Assembly (NCBI GenBank): GCA_945861415.1
Contig: CAMAUV010000007.1
Span: 37,855-101,854 of the forward strand
Direction of reading: 5' to 3'
Length of the DNA: 64,000 bases
From: Akkermansia muciniphila
GTDB taxonomy: Bacteria > Verrucomicrobiota > Verrucomicrobiia > Verrucomicrobiales > V1-33
In this document: positions 37,784-46,800 of the stretch, piece after piece
Position numbering within the stretch: position 1 is the first letter of the stretch
How the letters are laid out: every line of letters starts with the position of its first letter
The notes under the pieces: model-generated
Told to the model about the DNA's origin: nothing
Database searches by the model: none
Seen by the model: only the letters and a program-made list of their open reading frames with translations
Program-made: the position numbers and the translations under genes

Positions 37784-40195
37784 TCACCAGATTGGCTTTA
37801 GTTGCCATGCGTCCAGACTCTTCAGCGTCGCTTCGCGGCCCTGGGCGCGGAGGGAGAAGCCGATGCTGTCTGCGCGATGCGGATAGACGCGCATGGCGAG
37901 GTAGAGCTTTTCGTTGACGAAGACTTCCACCACACTGCGGTCGAGGAAGACCCGCAACTTCAGCGGGCCGTCGCCGCGCTGCATGATGGCGCTCTCCGGG
38001 GGGCGTATCCATGTGTCAGGGCTGGTGCTGGAGCGGGTGCCATCGAGGGTGATGACTGCGGGCGTGTCATACCAGACGCTGAGTTTGCGGTCGAAGTTGG
38101 AGAAGGTGATGGATGTCTGCTCTTCGGCGCCGGGGGATCGCAGAACGTTGAGCTGCACCCAGCGCGACATTTTCGGATCGATCTCCACGGACAGTTCCAT
38201 GGTGTTGCCTTTGACCTGCTCCAGCACGACGTCCCGATTGGCGGGCAGGATGGTCTCGCCGATGCGCCGGTGGTTTTCCCTGAGGGTTCTGACTGCTTCC
38301 ACCGGAGCGATGCGAAGCTGCGAATCGGACCCCAGGGTCAGTTGTTGTGCCAAGGACATGATCTGATCCCACTCTTTGCTGCTTTCGCCGTCGTTGATGT
38401 TGAGAATGTTGATGACGCCGCCTTTGCCGTCCGCCGCAGCAGACGGTGCATGGACGCCGCCGGGTGAGACTCTGCCGTGGTTGAACTTTCCGTGGGCATA
38501 TGGTTTGAACCTGTGGCTCTGCCGGTTGTAGTCCCCCAGCAGATACTGACCGCCGTAGGTGTGGCTGAAGGAAAGGAACAAATGTTTGTTGCCGATGGGA
38601 ACGAAATTCGGGCAGGTCGAGGCATCGCCGATCGGGAAGGGATTTCCTTCCAGAAAATCTCCGTGCGGCGTCCAGTCAGTGAGGTTAGTGGACGAGACAA
38701 GGCCGGCACCGACGAGGCCGAAATAGGTGTCCCCTTCCTTCCAGATGCAGGAGTCTCCGGACGGACTTCTGACCGGTTTCCCTCCCAGCTTCTCCCAGTT
38801 CAACAGCAGCGGATCTTTCGAGATCGCGACCATCTGCCCGGCGCCGATGCCGGGGTAGTAGGCGACCACCTGGTCAGGCTCGACCACGGTGCCGCCGGAA
38901 AAGCACATCCTTTCGATGCCAGGATAAATCGCGTAGGGCAGATCCCGCCAGTGGATGAGGTCCCCGCTCACCGCGTGGCCCCAGTGCTGCCGGCGTTTGG
39001 CGAGGTCCGCAGGATCGGGGAATTCGTCCGGAGGATAACCCTGGTAGAACAGGTGCCAGCGACCCTGCCAGAAACAGAGACCGTTGGGATCGTTCAACTG
39101 GCTTTCGGGACTGACGAAATGGTAAGCCGGGCGATAGCGGTCCGCCGAGAGGCGTTTTCGGGAAGCCGCGAAGCGCAGCATCTGGGGATCGGTCTTCAAC
39201 GCCTCCTCCTGTTCCGCTAGGGAATTTGGGAATGCCTGGCGCGGCACCGGTGAGGCATACGGATCCGGCGGGAGGTTGCGGGGCACGACCGCGAGAGTGG
39301 CGGCGGAAATGGCAGTCGCGCCATTGGCGACGGAGTAGCTGCCGGCATCGGATGCTTTCACTGCGGTGATCCGGTAGTTCCGTCCCGTGGCCCCGGGGAT
39401 GGGCTGGCCGTCTTTGAACCATTGGGCGGATTCTCCGGCGGTCGCCGGCCCGGCCAGGCTGAGGTCGCTGCCCGTCGTGACCGTGGCGCTGATGGGAGCG
39501 GCCGCGGCTGGTCCGCTGCGGATGATGATTCCCACCCGCGTGATATCGCCCTCGGGTGCACCGTCGGTATGGAACCGGAACAACACCTGATCACCCCTCG
39601 TGACCGGCATCCCTTTGAATTCGTTGGTCAGGCTGCTGCCGATGTTCTGGAGCGCGACGAGCCGCGCATCGCCCCCGCTGGTGCGACGGATGATCTCGTA
39701 GCCGATCCCGTTCCCATGGGGCGAGGCCCGGCCCAGAGTGTAACTCAAATCGATCTGCATGTCCGCCGGGGCCGTCCAGCCAATGACCAGACCGGAGACC
39801 GGAGCAGCGCCTTTGGGATGCAAAAGCACCTCGCCCGGTGCCCAGCGGGTGCCATTCCTTGCCGATACCTGTTCATCGTCGCCCGTGTTCCGTCCGATTC
39901 CCCAGTAGCCTGACTCGTCGCTCCACATCAGCGGCGGCTTGGAAAATTCGGAGCCCCACAGCGCGTTGGCATCGCGGTTCGCATGGCTCAGCAATGGGAA
40001 GACCGGAGAAGGACTGGACGAGTCATCCATCCGGTAGGTCCAAGCGCTGCCAGCAGGGTTGGCGGTGGGCGAAAAATCATCCGCCAGCGACCAGGTTTGG
40101 GCCGGTTTCCCGGCCGTCTGGGCGAGGCCGCTCCCGGACACCCACAGGGAGAGGAGGGCAGCGAGGCGGAGAATAGGAAGAAAGAAGCGATTCAT
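37784..40195 (-). CDS. Secreted GH32 fructan hydrolase with N-terminal beta module and Ig domain
   Basis: This 803-residue exported enzyme has a signal peptide ending GSGLAQ. Residues 32-228 are a beta-rich module shared with the protein at 40918 (ending WTAPADM...GDQVLFRF). Residues 235-305 are Ig-like (AQWFKDGQPIPGATG, DAGSYSV). From about 350 the GH32 five-blade domain has the nucleophile in QLNDPNGL (Asp369) and WGHAVSGDLIHW. The RDP motif is altered (PVRSPSGDSCIW), and the acid/base position reads DASTCPNF rather than ECP. A C-terminal beta-sandwich has SVVEVFVNE. It should cleave fructans or sucrose-like substrates, but the altered motifs place it in a divergent subgroup. It is transcribed away from the module genes and has its own operator. 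Confidence 0.88.
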   Translation of the reverse strand: MNRFFLPILRLAALLSLWVSGSGLAQTAGKPAQTWSLADDFSPTANPAGSAWTYRMDDSSSPSPVFPLLSHANRDANALWGSEFSKPPLMWSDESGYWGIGRNTGDDEQVSARNGTRWAPGEVLLHPKGAAPVSGLVIGWTAPADMQIDLSYTLGRASPHGNGIGYEIIRRTSGGDARLVALQNIGSSLTNEFKGMPVTRGDQVLFRFHTDGAPEGDITRVGIIIRSGPAAAAPISATVTTGSDLSLAGPATAGESAQWFKDGQPIPGATGRNYRITAVKASDAGSYSVANGATAISAATLAVVPRNLPPDPYASPVPRQAFPNSLAEQEEALKTDPQMLRFAASRKRLSADRYRPAYHFVSPESQLNDPNGLCFWQGRWHLFYQGYPPDEFPDPADLAKRRQHWGHAVSGDLIHWRDLPYAIYPGIERMCFSGGTVVEPDQVVAYYPGIGAGQMVAISKDPLLLNWEKLGGKPVRSPSGDSCIWKEGDTYFGLVGAGLVSSTNLTDWTPHGDFLEGNPFPIGDASTCPNFVPIGNKHLFLSFSHTYGGQYLLGDYNRQSHRFKPYAHGKFNHGRVSPGGVHAPSAAADGKGGVINILNINDGESSKEWDQIMSLAQQLTLGSDSQLRIAPVEAVRTLRENHRRIGETILPANRDVVLEQVKGNTMELSVEIDPKMSRWVQLNVLRSPGAEEQTSITFSNFDRKLSVWYDTPAVITLDGTRSSTSPDTWIRPPESAIMQRGDGPLKLRVFLDRSVVEVFVNEKLYLAMRVYPHRADSIGFSLRAQGREATLKSLDAWQLKPIW

Positions 40196-40250
40196 GCGGA
40201 GTTGGCTTAAGGAGGCTTAAGGAAACGATTGGTTGGCGGAGGAGTATGTA

Positions 40251-40334
40251 TTGGAATCCCGAATTCAGGCGGAATCATCGACCGTCGTCGGAGGTTTCTT
40301 CGATTAGCGATTCCGCCTGAAGGCGGGACTCCAA
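40251..40334. repeat. Inverted repeat, 26-bp arms
   Basis: The arms 40251-40276 and 40309-40334 are complementary apart from a few bases (GATTCCGCCTGAA against TTCAGGCGGAATC). It resembles REP/BIME-type intergenic palindromes. It sits 56 bp upstream of the GH32 start. Confidence 0.75.
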
Positions 40335-40410
40335 CGGCGCGGCGATCTAATCAGCGTTTCCTCAAAAATCTTCAGCAAACGGTGGCCGGCCCGGGGAAGG
40401 TACTGACGCG

Positions 40411-40460
40411 TCTGATAATCAGTGACCGGCAACTCTTGACGAGAACCCACCCGATGTAAA
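40411..40460 (-). promoter_or_regulatory. Operator and candidate promoter of the GH32 gene
   Basis: TCTGATAATCAG at 40411-40422 is the regulon palindrome. On the minus strand it is preceded by TTTACA (40460-40455), a 17-base spacer and AAGAGT. This is the same box-to-operator spacing as before 40918 and 43001. The -10 box is weak. Confidence 0.55.
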
Positions 40461-40501
40461 GCCCGGCAGTCCGGATTTAGGGAAACGCTGATTCAATCGC
40501 C

Positions 40502-40801
40502 GAAGGCCGGGGCGAAGCGATCGGTTTTAAAACCAGGTGGGGCGAGGCTGCGCCCGAGCCGACTATTTCGCGGCGGAGGCGGCGCGGAGCCCGCTCACGA
40601 CAACCTCCATGGCGGAGGCGGCGCGAGACGCTCTCTCCGCCGGAAGTAGTTTAGTTTAGCGTGATGGCTCCCGCCCCGGGCGCTCTCTCTGCTTCCCACA
40701 CCGGCTCCGCGCCCCCTCCGCCCACAGAAGAGTCGGCTCGGGCGCAGCCTCGCCCCACCGGTCTAAAGCCTTTAAGGCCCGGTCGCTTCGCTCCGGCTTT
40801 C
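40502..40801. mobile_element. 300-bp MITE-like element
   Basis: Perfect 29-bp inverted repeats lie at 40536-40564 and 40731-40759. Outer imperfect 23-bp repeats lie at 40502-40524 and 40779-40801 (GGGGCGAAGCG against CGCTTCGCTCC). The interior holds two copies of GGCGGAGGCGGCGCG and no reading frame. It probably moved by a transposase encoded elsewhere. No target-site duplication is evident. Confidence 0.6.
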
Positions 40802-40815
40802 AGTGTCAATTTTCA

Positions 40816-40867
40816 TTGACGATACCCACCAGGCATGGTAAAACGCGCCGATATTCTGATAATCAGA
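40816..40867 (+). promoter_or_regulatory. Promoter and GntR-type operator before the module gene at 40918
   Basis: TTGACG at 40816-40821, a 17-base spacer and TAAAAC at 40839-40844 form a good promoter. TCTGATAATCAGA at 40855-40867 is a perfect palindrome about its central A and covers the expected start site. A bound repressor would block initiation. Confidence 0.65.
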
Positions 40868-40917
40868 CGGGAATCAGCCCGACATTCCACCAGCATCAAA
40901 TCACAAACCAACTGAAA

Positions 40918-42669
40918 ATGAGAACACCGACAACCCATCCTCTCTCCCGTTTAGCCTGTGGAATCCTTACCTCCCTCCTGCTCGCTGCCGCCGCAGGTGC
41001 CCAGACCGTCTGGAACCTGGCCACCGATTTCTCCCTCGCGGCGAATCCTAACGGGGCGTGGACCTATCAAATGGAAGTAACGCCGGGTGACGACGACACG
41101 GCCTATACCCCGATTGCCGACAATACGATCCATGCGAACACCATCTGGGGGACCACCTTCGCCACTCCACCGGTCATGCGGACGGAGGGGACGGGCTTCT
41201 GGGGAATCGGGAGGAATGACACGGGTGCCACCCAGACGTCGAATGCCGTGACCTGGGCCCCGGGGGAGGTGTTGTTCCATCCGAAGCCGGGTTTTGCCGG
41301 CAGCGGCGGACGTTTTGTCATCACTTGGCAGGCCCCGGCCAACATGTCCGTGGATGTTGCCTGGGCTTACGCGAAGCGCATGACGAGCGGGACCGACGGC
41401 GTGGGCATGAGTGTGCTCCACGAGAGCGGAGGCGCGAACACGCAACTCCGCGCCTTTGGCAACCCCGAGGGCGCCACCGGGACCTTTGACAACCTCGCGG
41501 TGACGGCGGGGGACAAACTGCACTTCCGCTTCGACAACTGGGTGGACGCCGGAGGTGACATCACCTGGGGGGACATCACGGTGACGCAGTTGAGCGCGCC
41601 CGGCCCAAGTATCGCCTCATTCACCTCGAACCCCGGAGTGGTCGCTGCAGCGGGCGCTCCGGTGACGTTCGACTGGCAGGTCGGAGGCTTGCCCCTCGAT
41701 TCGCTGGTGATCACGCCCGGCAACATCGATGTCCTGCCGCTCACCAACGCGTCGGGCATGGGCAGCTACGCCCTCAATCCGGCACCGGGCGTCAATACTG
41801 AATACACCCTGACCGCGATAAAGGGGGCAGTGACCAGACAGCGCAAGGTGTTCGTCATCGTGCGCATTGTTGATCCGAATGCGATCTTCTCGGGTGACTT
41901 TGAGAGTTTCACGGCCCCGGCGGGCAACTTCAACGGCGGGCAGTTCCAATCGGGGCTGGTCGTTGCTCACTCCGGCAACGTGACAGGATGGACGAAAGCA
42001 GGCGGCGGCACCGTCCATGTAGTGGACCGGGCGAACCTCGTCGGTGGCACCAATCCGCGGGACTTCTCGGTGATGATCTGGCAGGACAACGTGATCACGC
42101 AGGCGGCCGCCGTCTCCGGCTCGAACGCATCCGGCGCGGCCTACGCAGTCGGGTTCGATGCCGGTCCGGCCGTTTACCAGGCCCCCAGCCAGCAGACCGG
42201 CGCGACGGACGGCATCCTCATCGAGGTCCTGCGTGCCGACGGCAGCGTGCTCGCGACCCACACTCACCTGCCTGGCGTGTGGGCGGGCTATCCGGCGCTG
42301 GCCGGCGGCAGCTTCCAATACATCGGCGACGGCAGCGGCGATGTGCGTCTGCGCATCGGTCCCTCGGCACCCGGCAGTGGACGATTCGGTGGAACCATCG
42401 ACAACGTTTCGATCGCCCCGGCCACCACCGCCCCGATTGAATTCATCAGCATCAGCCGCAATCCGGCGACCGGCGCGGTCACCTTCACCTTCACCTCGGT
42501 CAATGGTGTTAACTACGAGGTCTGGGCGACTTCGAACCTGGCGAACCCGCCGGCGGCGTGGGAACAGTTGGACGACGAGGTGGTGGGGACCGGGAACAGC
42601 ACTCCGTTCACCGATTCAGTCCTGGCACCGACGAATTCCCGGCTCTTTTATCAGGTGCGGCGACCTTGA
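40918..42669 (+). CDS. Secreted two-module protein of the sugar locus
   Basis: This 583-residue exported protein starts at ATG 40918 (an upstream in-frame start at 40816 overlaps the promoter). The leader ends LLLAAAAGAQ. Residues 25-225 are homologous to the N-terminal module of the GH32 enzyme (FWGIGRN, WAPGEVLFHP). A central Ig-like part covers about 228-315. Residues about 323-500 are the shared lectin-like module (FTAPAGNFNGGQFQSG, DNVITQ, APSQQT, YIGDGSGDVRLRIG, GRFGGTIDN). A short C-terminal domain (FTSVNGVNYEVWATSNL) resembles verrucomicrobial surface tails. It probably binds the polysaccharide processed by GH32. Confidence 0.8.
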   Translation: MRTPTTHPLSRLACGILTSLLLAAAAGAQTVWNLATDFSLAANPNGAWTYQMEVTPGDDDTAYTPIADNTIHANTIWGTTFATPPVMRTEGTGFWGIGRNDTGATQTSNAVTWAPGEVLFHPKPGFAGSGGRFVITWQAPANMSVDVAWAYAKRMTSGTDGVGMSVLHESGGANTQLRAFGNPEGATGTFDNLAVTAGDKLHFRFDNWVDAGGDITWGDITVTQLSAPGPSIASFTSNPGVVAAAGAPVTFDWQVGGLPLDSLVITPGNIDVLPLTNASGMGSYALNPAPGVNTEYTLTAIKGAVTRQRKVFVIVRIVDPNAIFSGDFESFTAPAGNFNGGQFQSGLVVAHSGNVTGWTKAGGGTVHVVDRANLVGGTNPRDFSVMIWQDNVITQAAAVSGSNASGAAYAVGFDAGPAVYQAPSQQTGATDGILIEVLRADGSVLATHTHLPGVWAGYPALAGGSFQYIGDGSGDVRLRIGPSAPGSGRFGGTIDNVSIAPATTAPIEFISISRNPATGAVTFTFTSVNGVNYEVWATSNLANPPAAWEQLDDEVVGTGNSTPFTDSVLAPTNSRLFYQVRRP

Positions 42670-42689
42670 TCCTGCGGCGAACAGCCGCG

Positions 42690-42779
42690 ATGTCCCCCAG
42701 CCTTATGATTCAAAATTTACTCAGGGCGATCTTCATCGCCGGCGTCTGCCTGATGCCCGGCACCGCAGCCTGGAGTTGA
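42690..42779 (+). pseudogene. Isolated signal-peptide stub
   Basis: A 29-codon frame (MIQNLLRAIFIAGVCLMPGT, then AAWS and a stop) looks like an export signal with no mature protein. It resembles the leader of the DUF1549 protein at 49875 (PLLRAISCFGAMLFAGVAQG). It is probably a truncated gene copy. Confidence 0.35.
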
Positions 42780-42819
42780 GGTCTTGGCATCACGTTTCTC
42801 AGCATACGACATTTTTCTA

Positions 42820-42870
42820 TTGACAATGCCCGATCAGTCTAATGAGAATGTCGAAATTCTGATAATCAGA
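42820..42870 (+). promoter_or_regulatory. Promoter and operator before the PEP-CTERM gene at 43001
   Basis: A perfect TTGACA at 42820-42825, a 17-base spacer and TGAGAA at 42843-42848 precede TCTGATAATCAGA at 42858-42870. The geometry equals that at 40816-40867. A half site, TAATCAG, follows at 42874-42880. Confidence 0.65.
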
Positions 42871-43000
42871 TGGTAATCAGAGCGAAACTCAACCAGCACC
42901 ATCCGCGGGCTGCGAAGTTCGCCTGAGGCAGATTCTGACGTCCGGCCAGCACTAACAATTACACCAACTGCAACAAACCCAACCCAACAAAAACAAAACC

Positions 43001-43696
43001 ATGAAAGCACCCTATCAGAAAAGTCTTGGCCTTTTGGCGACCGGAATACTTTTAACCCTGAGTTCCCCCGGCGCGGCGCAGACGATTTTCGTCGAGAATT
43101 TTAACGGCTTCACCGCCCCGGCCGGGAATTTCAACGGCGGCCAGTTCCAGTCGGGGTCGGCGGTGGCGTTCAGCGGAAGCCTGCCCGGTTGGGGCAATTC
43201 GGGAGACGGCACCGTCCACGCGGTGGATCACGCCAATGTTTTCGCGAACGGGATCAACAACCCGCGGGACTTCGCGGTGATGTTCTGGCACAACAACGTC
43301 ATCACGCAGAGCAGCGCGGCCGCCGGTTCGAACATTGTCGGGGCGGCCTACGAGGTGTCATTCTCGGCGAGCCCTGCGGTGTACCAGGCGCCCTCCCAGC
43401 AGACGACCACCGACGGTCTGCTGATCGATGTCCTGCGCGGTGACAACAGCGTGCTCGCCACACACACCTATCTGCCGGGGGCATGGGCCGGAACCATCAA
43501 CCTCGCTGCGGCCGGCTTCTCGTACACCGGGGACGGCACCGGTGATGTGAGGCTGCGGGTCGGCCCCTCGGCCTTCAACAGTGGACGCTTCGGCGGCGCC
43601 ATTGACAATCTGAGTCTCAGCCAAGTCCCGGAACCGTCGGCCTTCCTGCTCGCGCTGGGCGGGATCGGCCTGATCGCCCGACGCAAAAGGGCATGA
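43001..43696 (+). CDS. PEP-CTERM protein with the shared lectin-like module
   Basis: This 231-residue protein has a signal peptide ending SSPGAAQ. Residues 27-207 are one copy of the shared module (FTAPAGNFNGGQFQSGSAVA, GTVHAVDHAN, NNVITQ, APSQQTTTDGLLIDVLRGD, YTGDGTGDVRLRVG). The C-terminus VPEPSAFLLALGGIGL, then IARRKRA, is a canonical PEP-CTERM sorting signal. The protein is therefore the module in its minimal, surface-anchored form. The leader before the ATG is A-rich without Shine-Dalgarno. Confidence 0.85.
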   Translation: MKAPYQKSLGLLATGILLTLSSPGAAQTIFVENFNGFTAPAGNFNGGQFQSGSAVAFSGSLPGWGNSGDGTVHAVDHANVFANGINNPRDFAVMFWHNNVITQSSAAAGSNIVGAAYEVSFSASPAVYQAPSQQTTTDGLLIDVLRGDNSVLATHTYLPGAWAGTINLAAAGFSYTGDGTGDVRLRVGPSAFNSGRFGGAIDNLSLSQVPEPSAFLLALGGIGLIARRKRA

Positions 43697-43804
43697 GCCG
43701 GCCGCGCGCGCGTTTTTCGGCCACGCGGGGCTTGATCCCTAGTGCGGAGAAGGCGGCGCTCCATCGACGATCTACAGCCATTCGAGCCTAAACCCCGCGC
43801 CGCC

Positions 43805-46800
43805 ATGTCATCACGCACTCGTTGTTTCACCACTGTCGTCGCTGCCGCCGCGACCCTCTTTCTCGGCACCTCGGCAGCGCACGCGAAATTCTTCGACGAC
43901 TTCGGCAGTTTCACCGCCCCGGCGGGGAACTTCAACGCCGCCCCGTCCGGCCAGGTCGGGACCGGTCTGGACCTCGCGCACAGCGGCAACCTGACCGCTT
44001 GGAACAAGTCCGGTGGGGGCGCGGTCCACATCGTGGATCACGCCAATCTGTGGCGAGCCGCCGGGCCGGCCGGAGCGCGCAATTTCGCCGTGATGTTCTG
44101 GCAGGATAACGTCATCACGCAGCAGGCGGCGATCCCCGGCTCCAATCAGGCCGGGACCAGCTACGCGGTGGACTTCCTCGCCGCGCCGGCCGTTTACGAG
44201 GCTCCGTCGCAGGCCACTGCCGCGTCGGACGGCATTAAGCTCGAGGTGCTGCGAGCTTCAGACAATGCCGTCCTCCATACGTTCACCCACCAGCCGGGGG
44301 CGTTCGCCGGAGTGGCGGGCGATCTCAGGCTGGCACCCGGCAGCTTTACCTATACCGGCGACGGAAGCGGCGACATCAAGTTCCGCCTCGGCCCCTCGGT
44401 GTTCAACAGCGGCCGCTTCGGCGGAGCCATGGACGATCTGACGCTCACGGTCCAGACCCCGGCGTTCGACGGCTACGCGACGAACCCTGCGCTCTACGTG
44501 GCAGGGCACGCGATTGCGGCGAACCTGCCGCTTGGGATCAACGGCCAGGCGAGCGGGTTCAGCATCGCGCCCCCGCTGCCCGCAGGCCTTGTGTTCAACA
44601 CGCAGACCGGCAGCATCAGCGGCACGCCGTCCGCAGTTTCGCCAGCCACGCAATACACCATCACCGCGTCGTTCCCCGCTGCGCCGGATCAGGCGGTGAC
44701 GCTCGTCCTTTCGGTGCTCGCGCATTCCACCCTGACAGGTTACGCCGTAAGTCCAGCGGACTACTTTTTTGGCGTGACCATCGCCGCCAACCAGCCCAAA
44801 GTGATCGGCGCGGCGCCGGCCGGATTTTCGATTTCGCCGGCACTGCCCGCCGGCTTGGTCCTCAACCCGGCGATCGGTGCGATCACCGGCACGCCGGTCG
44901 CGACCACCCCCGCGGCGGACTACACCATCACTGCCAGCTTTCCGGGCGAGCCGGACTCGACCTCGATCCTGCGACTTGGAGTGATCGTCTCTCCATCCAC
45001 GGTCATGATCACCGAGTTCATGGCGAGCAACGAGTCCACCCACTACGATGGCGACGGCAACGCCTCCGACTGGATCGAACTCCACAACTTCGGCGCCGCG
45101 CCCGTCAACCTCAGCGGCTGGTATCTGACCGACCGCGCCGACAATCTCACCAAGTGGAGATTCCCCAGCGTGACGCTGCCGGCCGGCGGTTACCTCGTCG
45201 TCTATGCGTCGAACCAGAGCCGCGACGACTACACTGATGCCGGCGGCCGGCTGCACACTAACTTCTCGCTCTCCGCCAGCGGCGAGTATCTCGGGCTGAT
45301 CAAAGCGGACGGAGTGACCGTGGAGCACGCCTTCGCCCCGGCCTTCCCGCCGCAGGTGCGCGGGATCTCCTATGGGATCGCAGCGAGTCAGGCGATCGCG
45401 GGATTCTTCAACACGCCGACTCCGGGGGCCGCGAACCCTGCGTCTCCATCCGCGGCGGGACCGCTCATCAGCGATGTCACCGACAGCCCGCTGCCGCTCC
45501 CGGGGGACGGCGACGACCTCGTGATCCGCGCGCAAGTCACTGCTTTCGTGAGCCCGGTCGCTTCGGTCACGCTGCGCTATCGGGTGATGTTTGGCGCCGA
45601 GCAGACGGTGCCGATGATCGCCAGCGGCGGCGGGCAATACACCGCCACCATCCCGCACACCGCATCGGCGCCAGGGCAGATGGTGCGCTGGTATGTTACC
45701 GCCCAGGACAGCCTCGCCCGGTCGCGCCGCGAACCGCCGTATCTCGACCCTGCCAACTCGCCGCAATACTTCGGCACCGTCATCGCCAACCCCGCAACCG
45801 CCTCGCCGCTGCCGGCGCTCCACTGGTTCCTCGCCACGCCCAGCGCCGCCGGCACGCTGACCGGCACGCGCTGCGCGATCTGGTTCGAGGGCGAATTCTA
45901 CGACAACGTTTTCGTGCGCGTCCGCGGCGCGAGTTCGGTCAGCTGGGCGAAGAAGGCCCACAAGCTCGAATTCAACACCGGCCATCACTTCCGCTACGCC
46001 GACGGCGCTCCCCGCGTCGAAGAAATCAACCTCAACACCACGCAGCAGGACAAATCCTACGTCCGCGAGCCCCTCACTTATGAGACCTATCGCGCGGTGG
46101 GCGTGCCCGCGAGCGATGCCTTCCTCGTGCACGTCGAGCAGAACGGCCAGTTCTTCAGCGTCGCGCCGCTGGTGCAGCAGGTGGACGAGGATTTCTTCAC
46201 CGCCCGCGGCATGGACCCAGAGGGCGCGCTCTACAAGATGAACAACGGCATCACCTCCACTGCCAATACCGAAAAGAGAACGCGCCTCCACGAAGGGACC
46301 GCCGACCTGCAGGCGCTGATCGCCGGACTCGCGATCGCCAACCCGAATCGCAACGTCTGGATCTTCGACAACGTGGACCTGCCCTCGGCCATCAATTACT
46401 TCACCTGCGCCATCGTCACCCAGGACTTCGACCGCTTCACCAAGAACTATTACATCTACCGCGACACCAACGGCAGCGGCGAGTGGACCCAGCTCCCGTG
46501 GGACAAGGACCTGACGTTTGGCGAGCGCTTCGTGTCCGACGACATCTCCGGCGACGGCTTCCTCGACGAGACGCCGGACTCCCCCTCCAGCAATGCCCAT
46601 CCGTTCTGGTGCGCCACCGGGCACGCCCGCCACGGGGTCAACAACATGGTCGATGCCGTCATCGCCCATCCGGTCGCCCGCGAGATGTATCTGCGGCGGC
46701 TGCGTACGCTCATGGACGAACTCCTGCAGCCTCCCGGAACCCCAGCCGCACAGCTGAAATTCGAGGCGCGGCTCGACCAGCTCCTCCCGCAACTCCAGAT

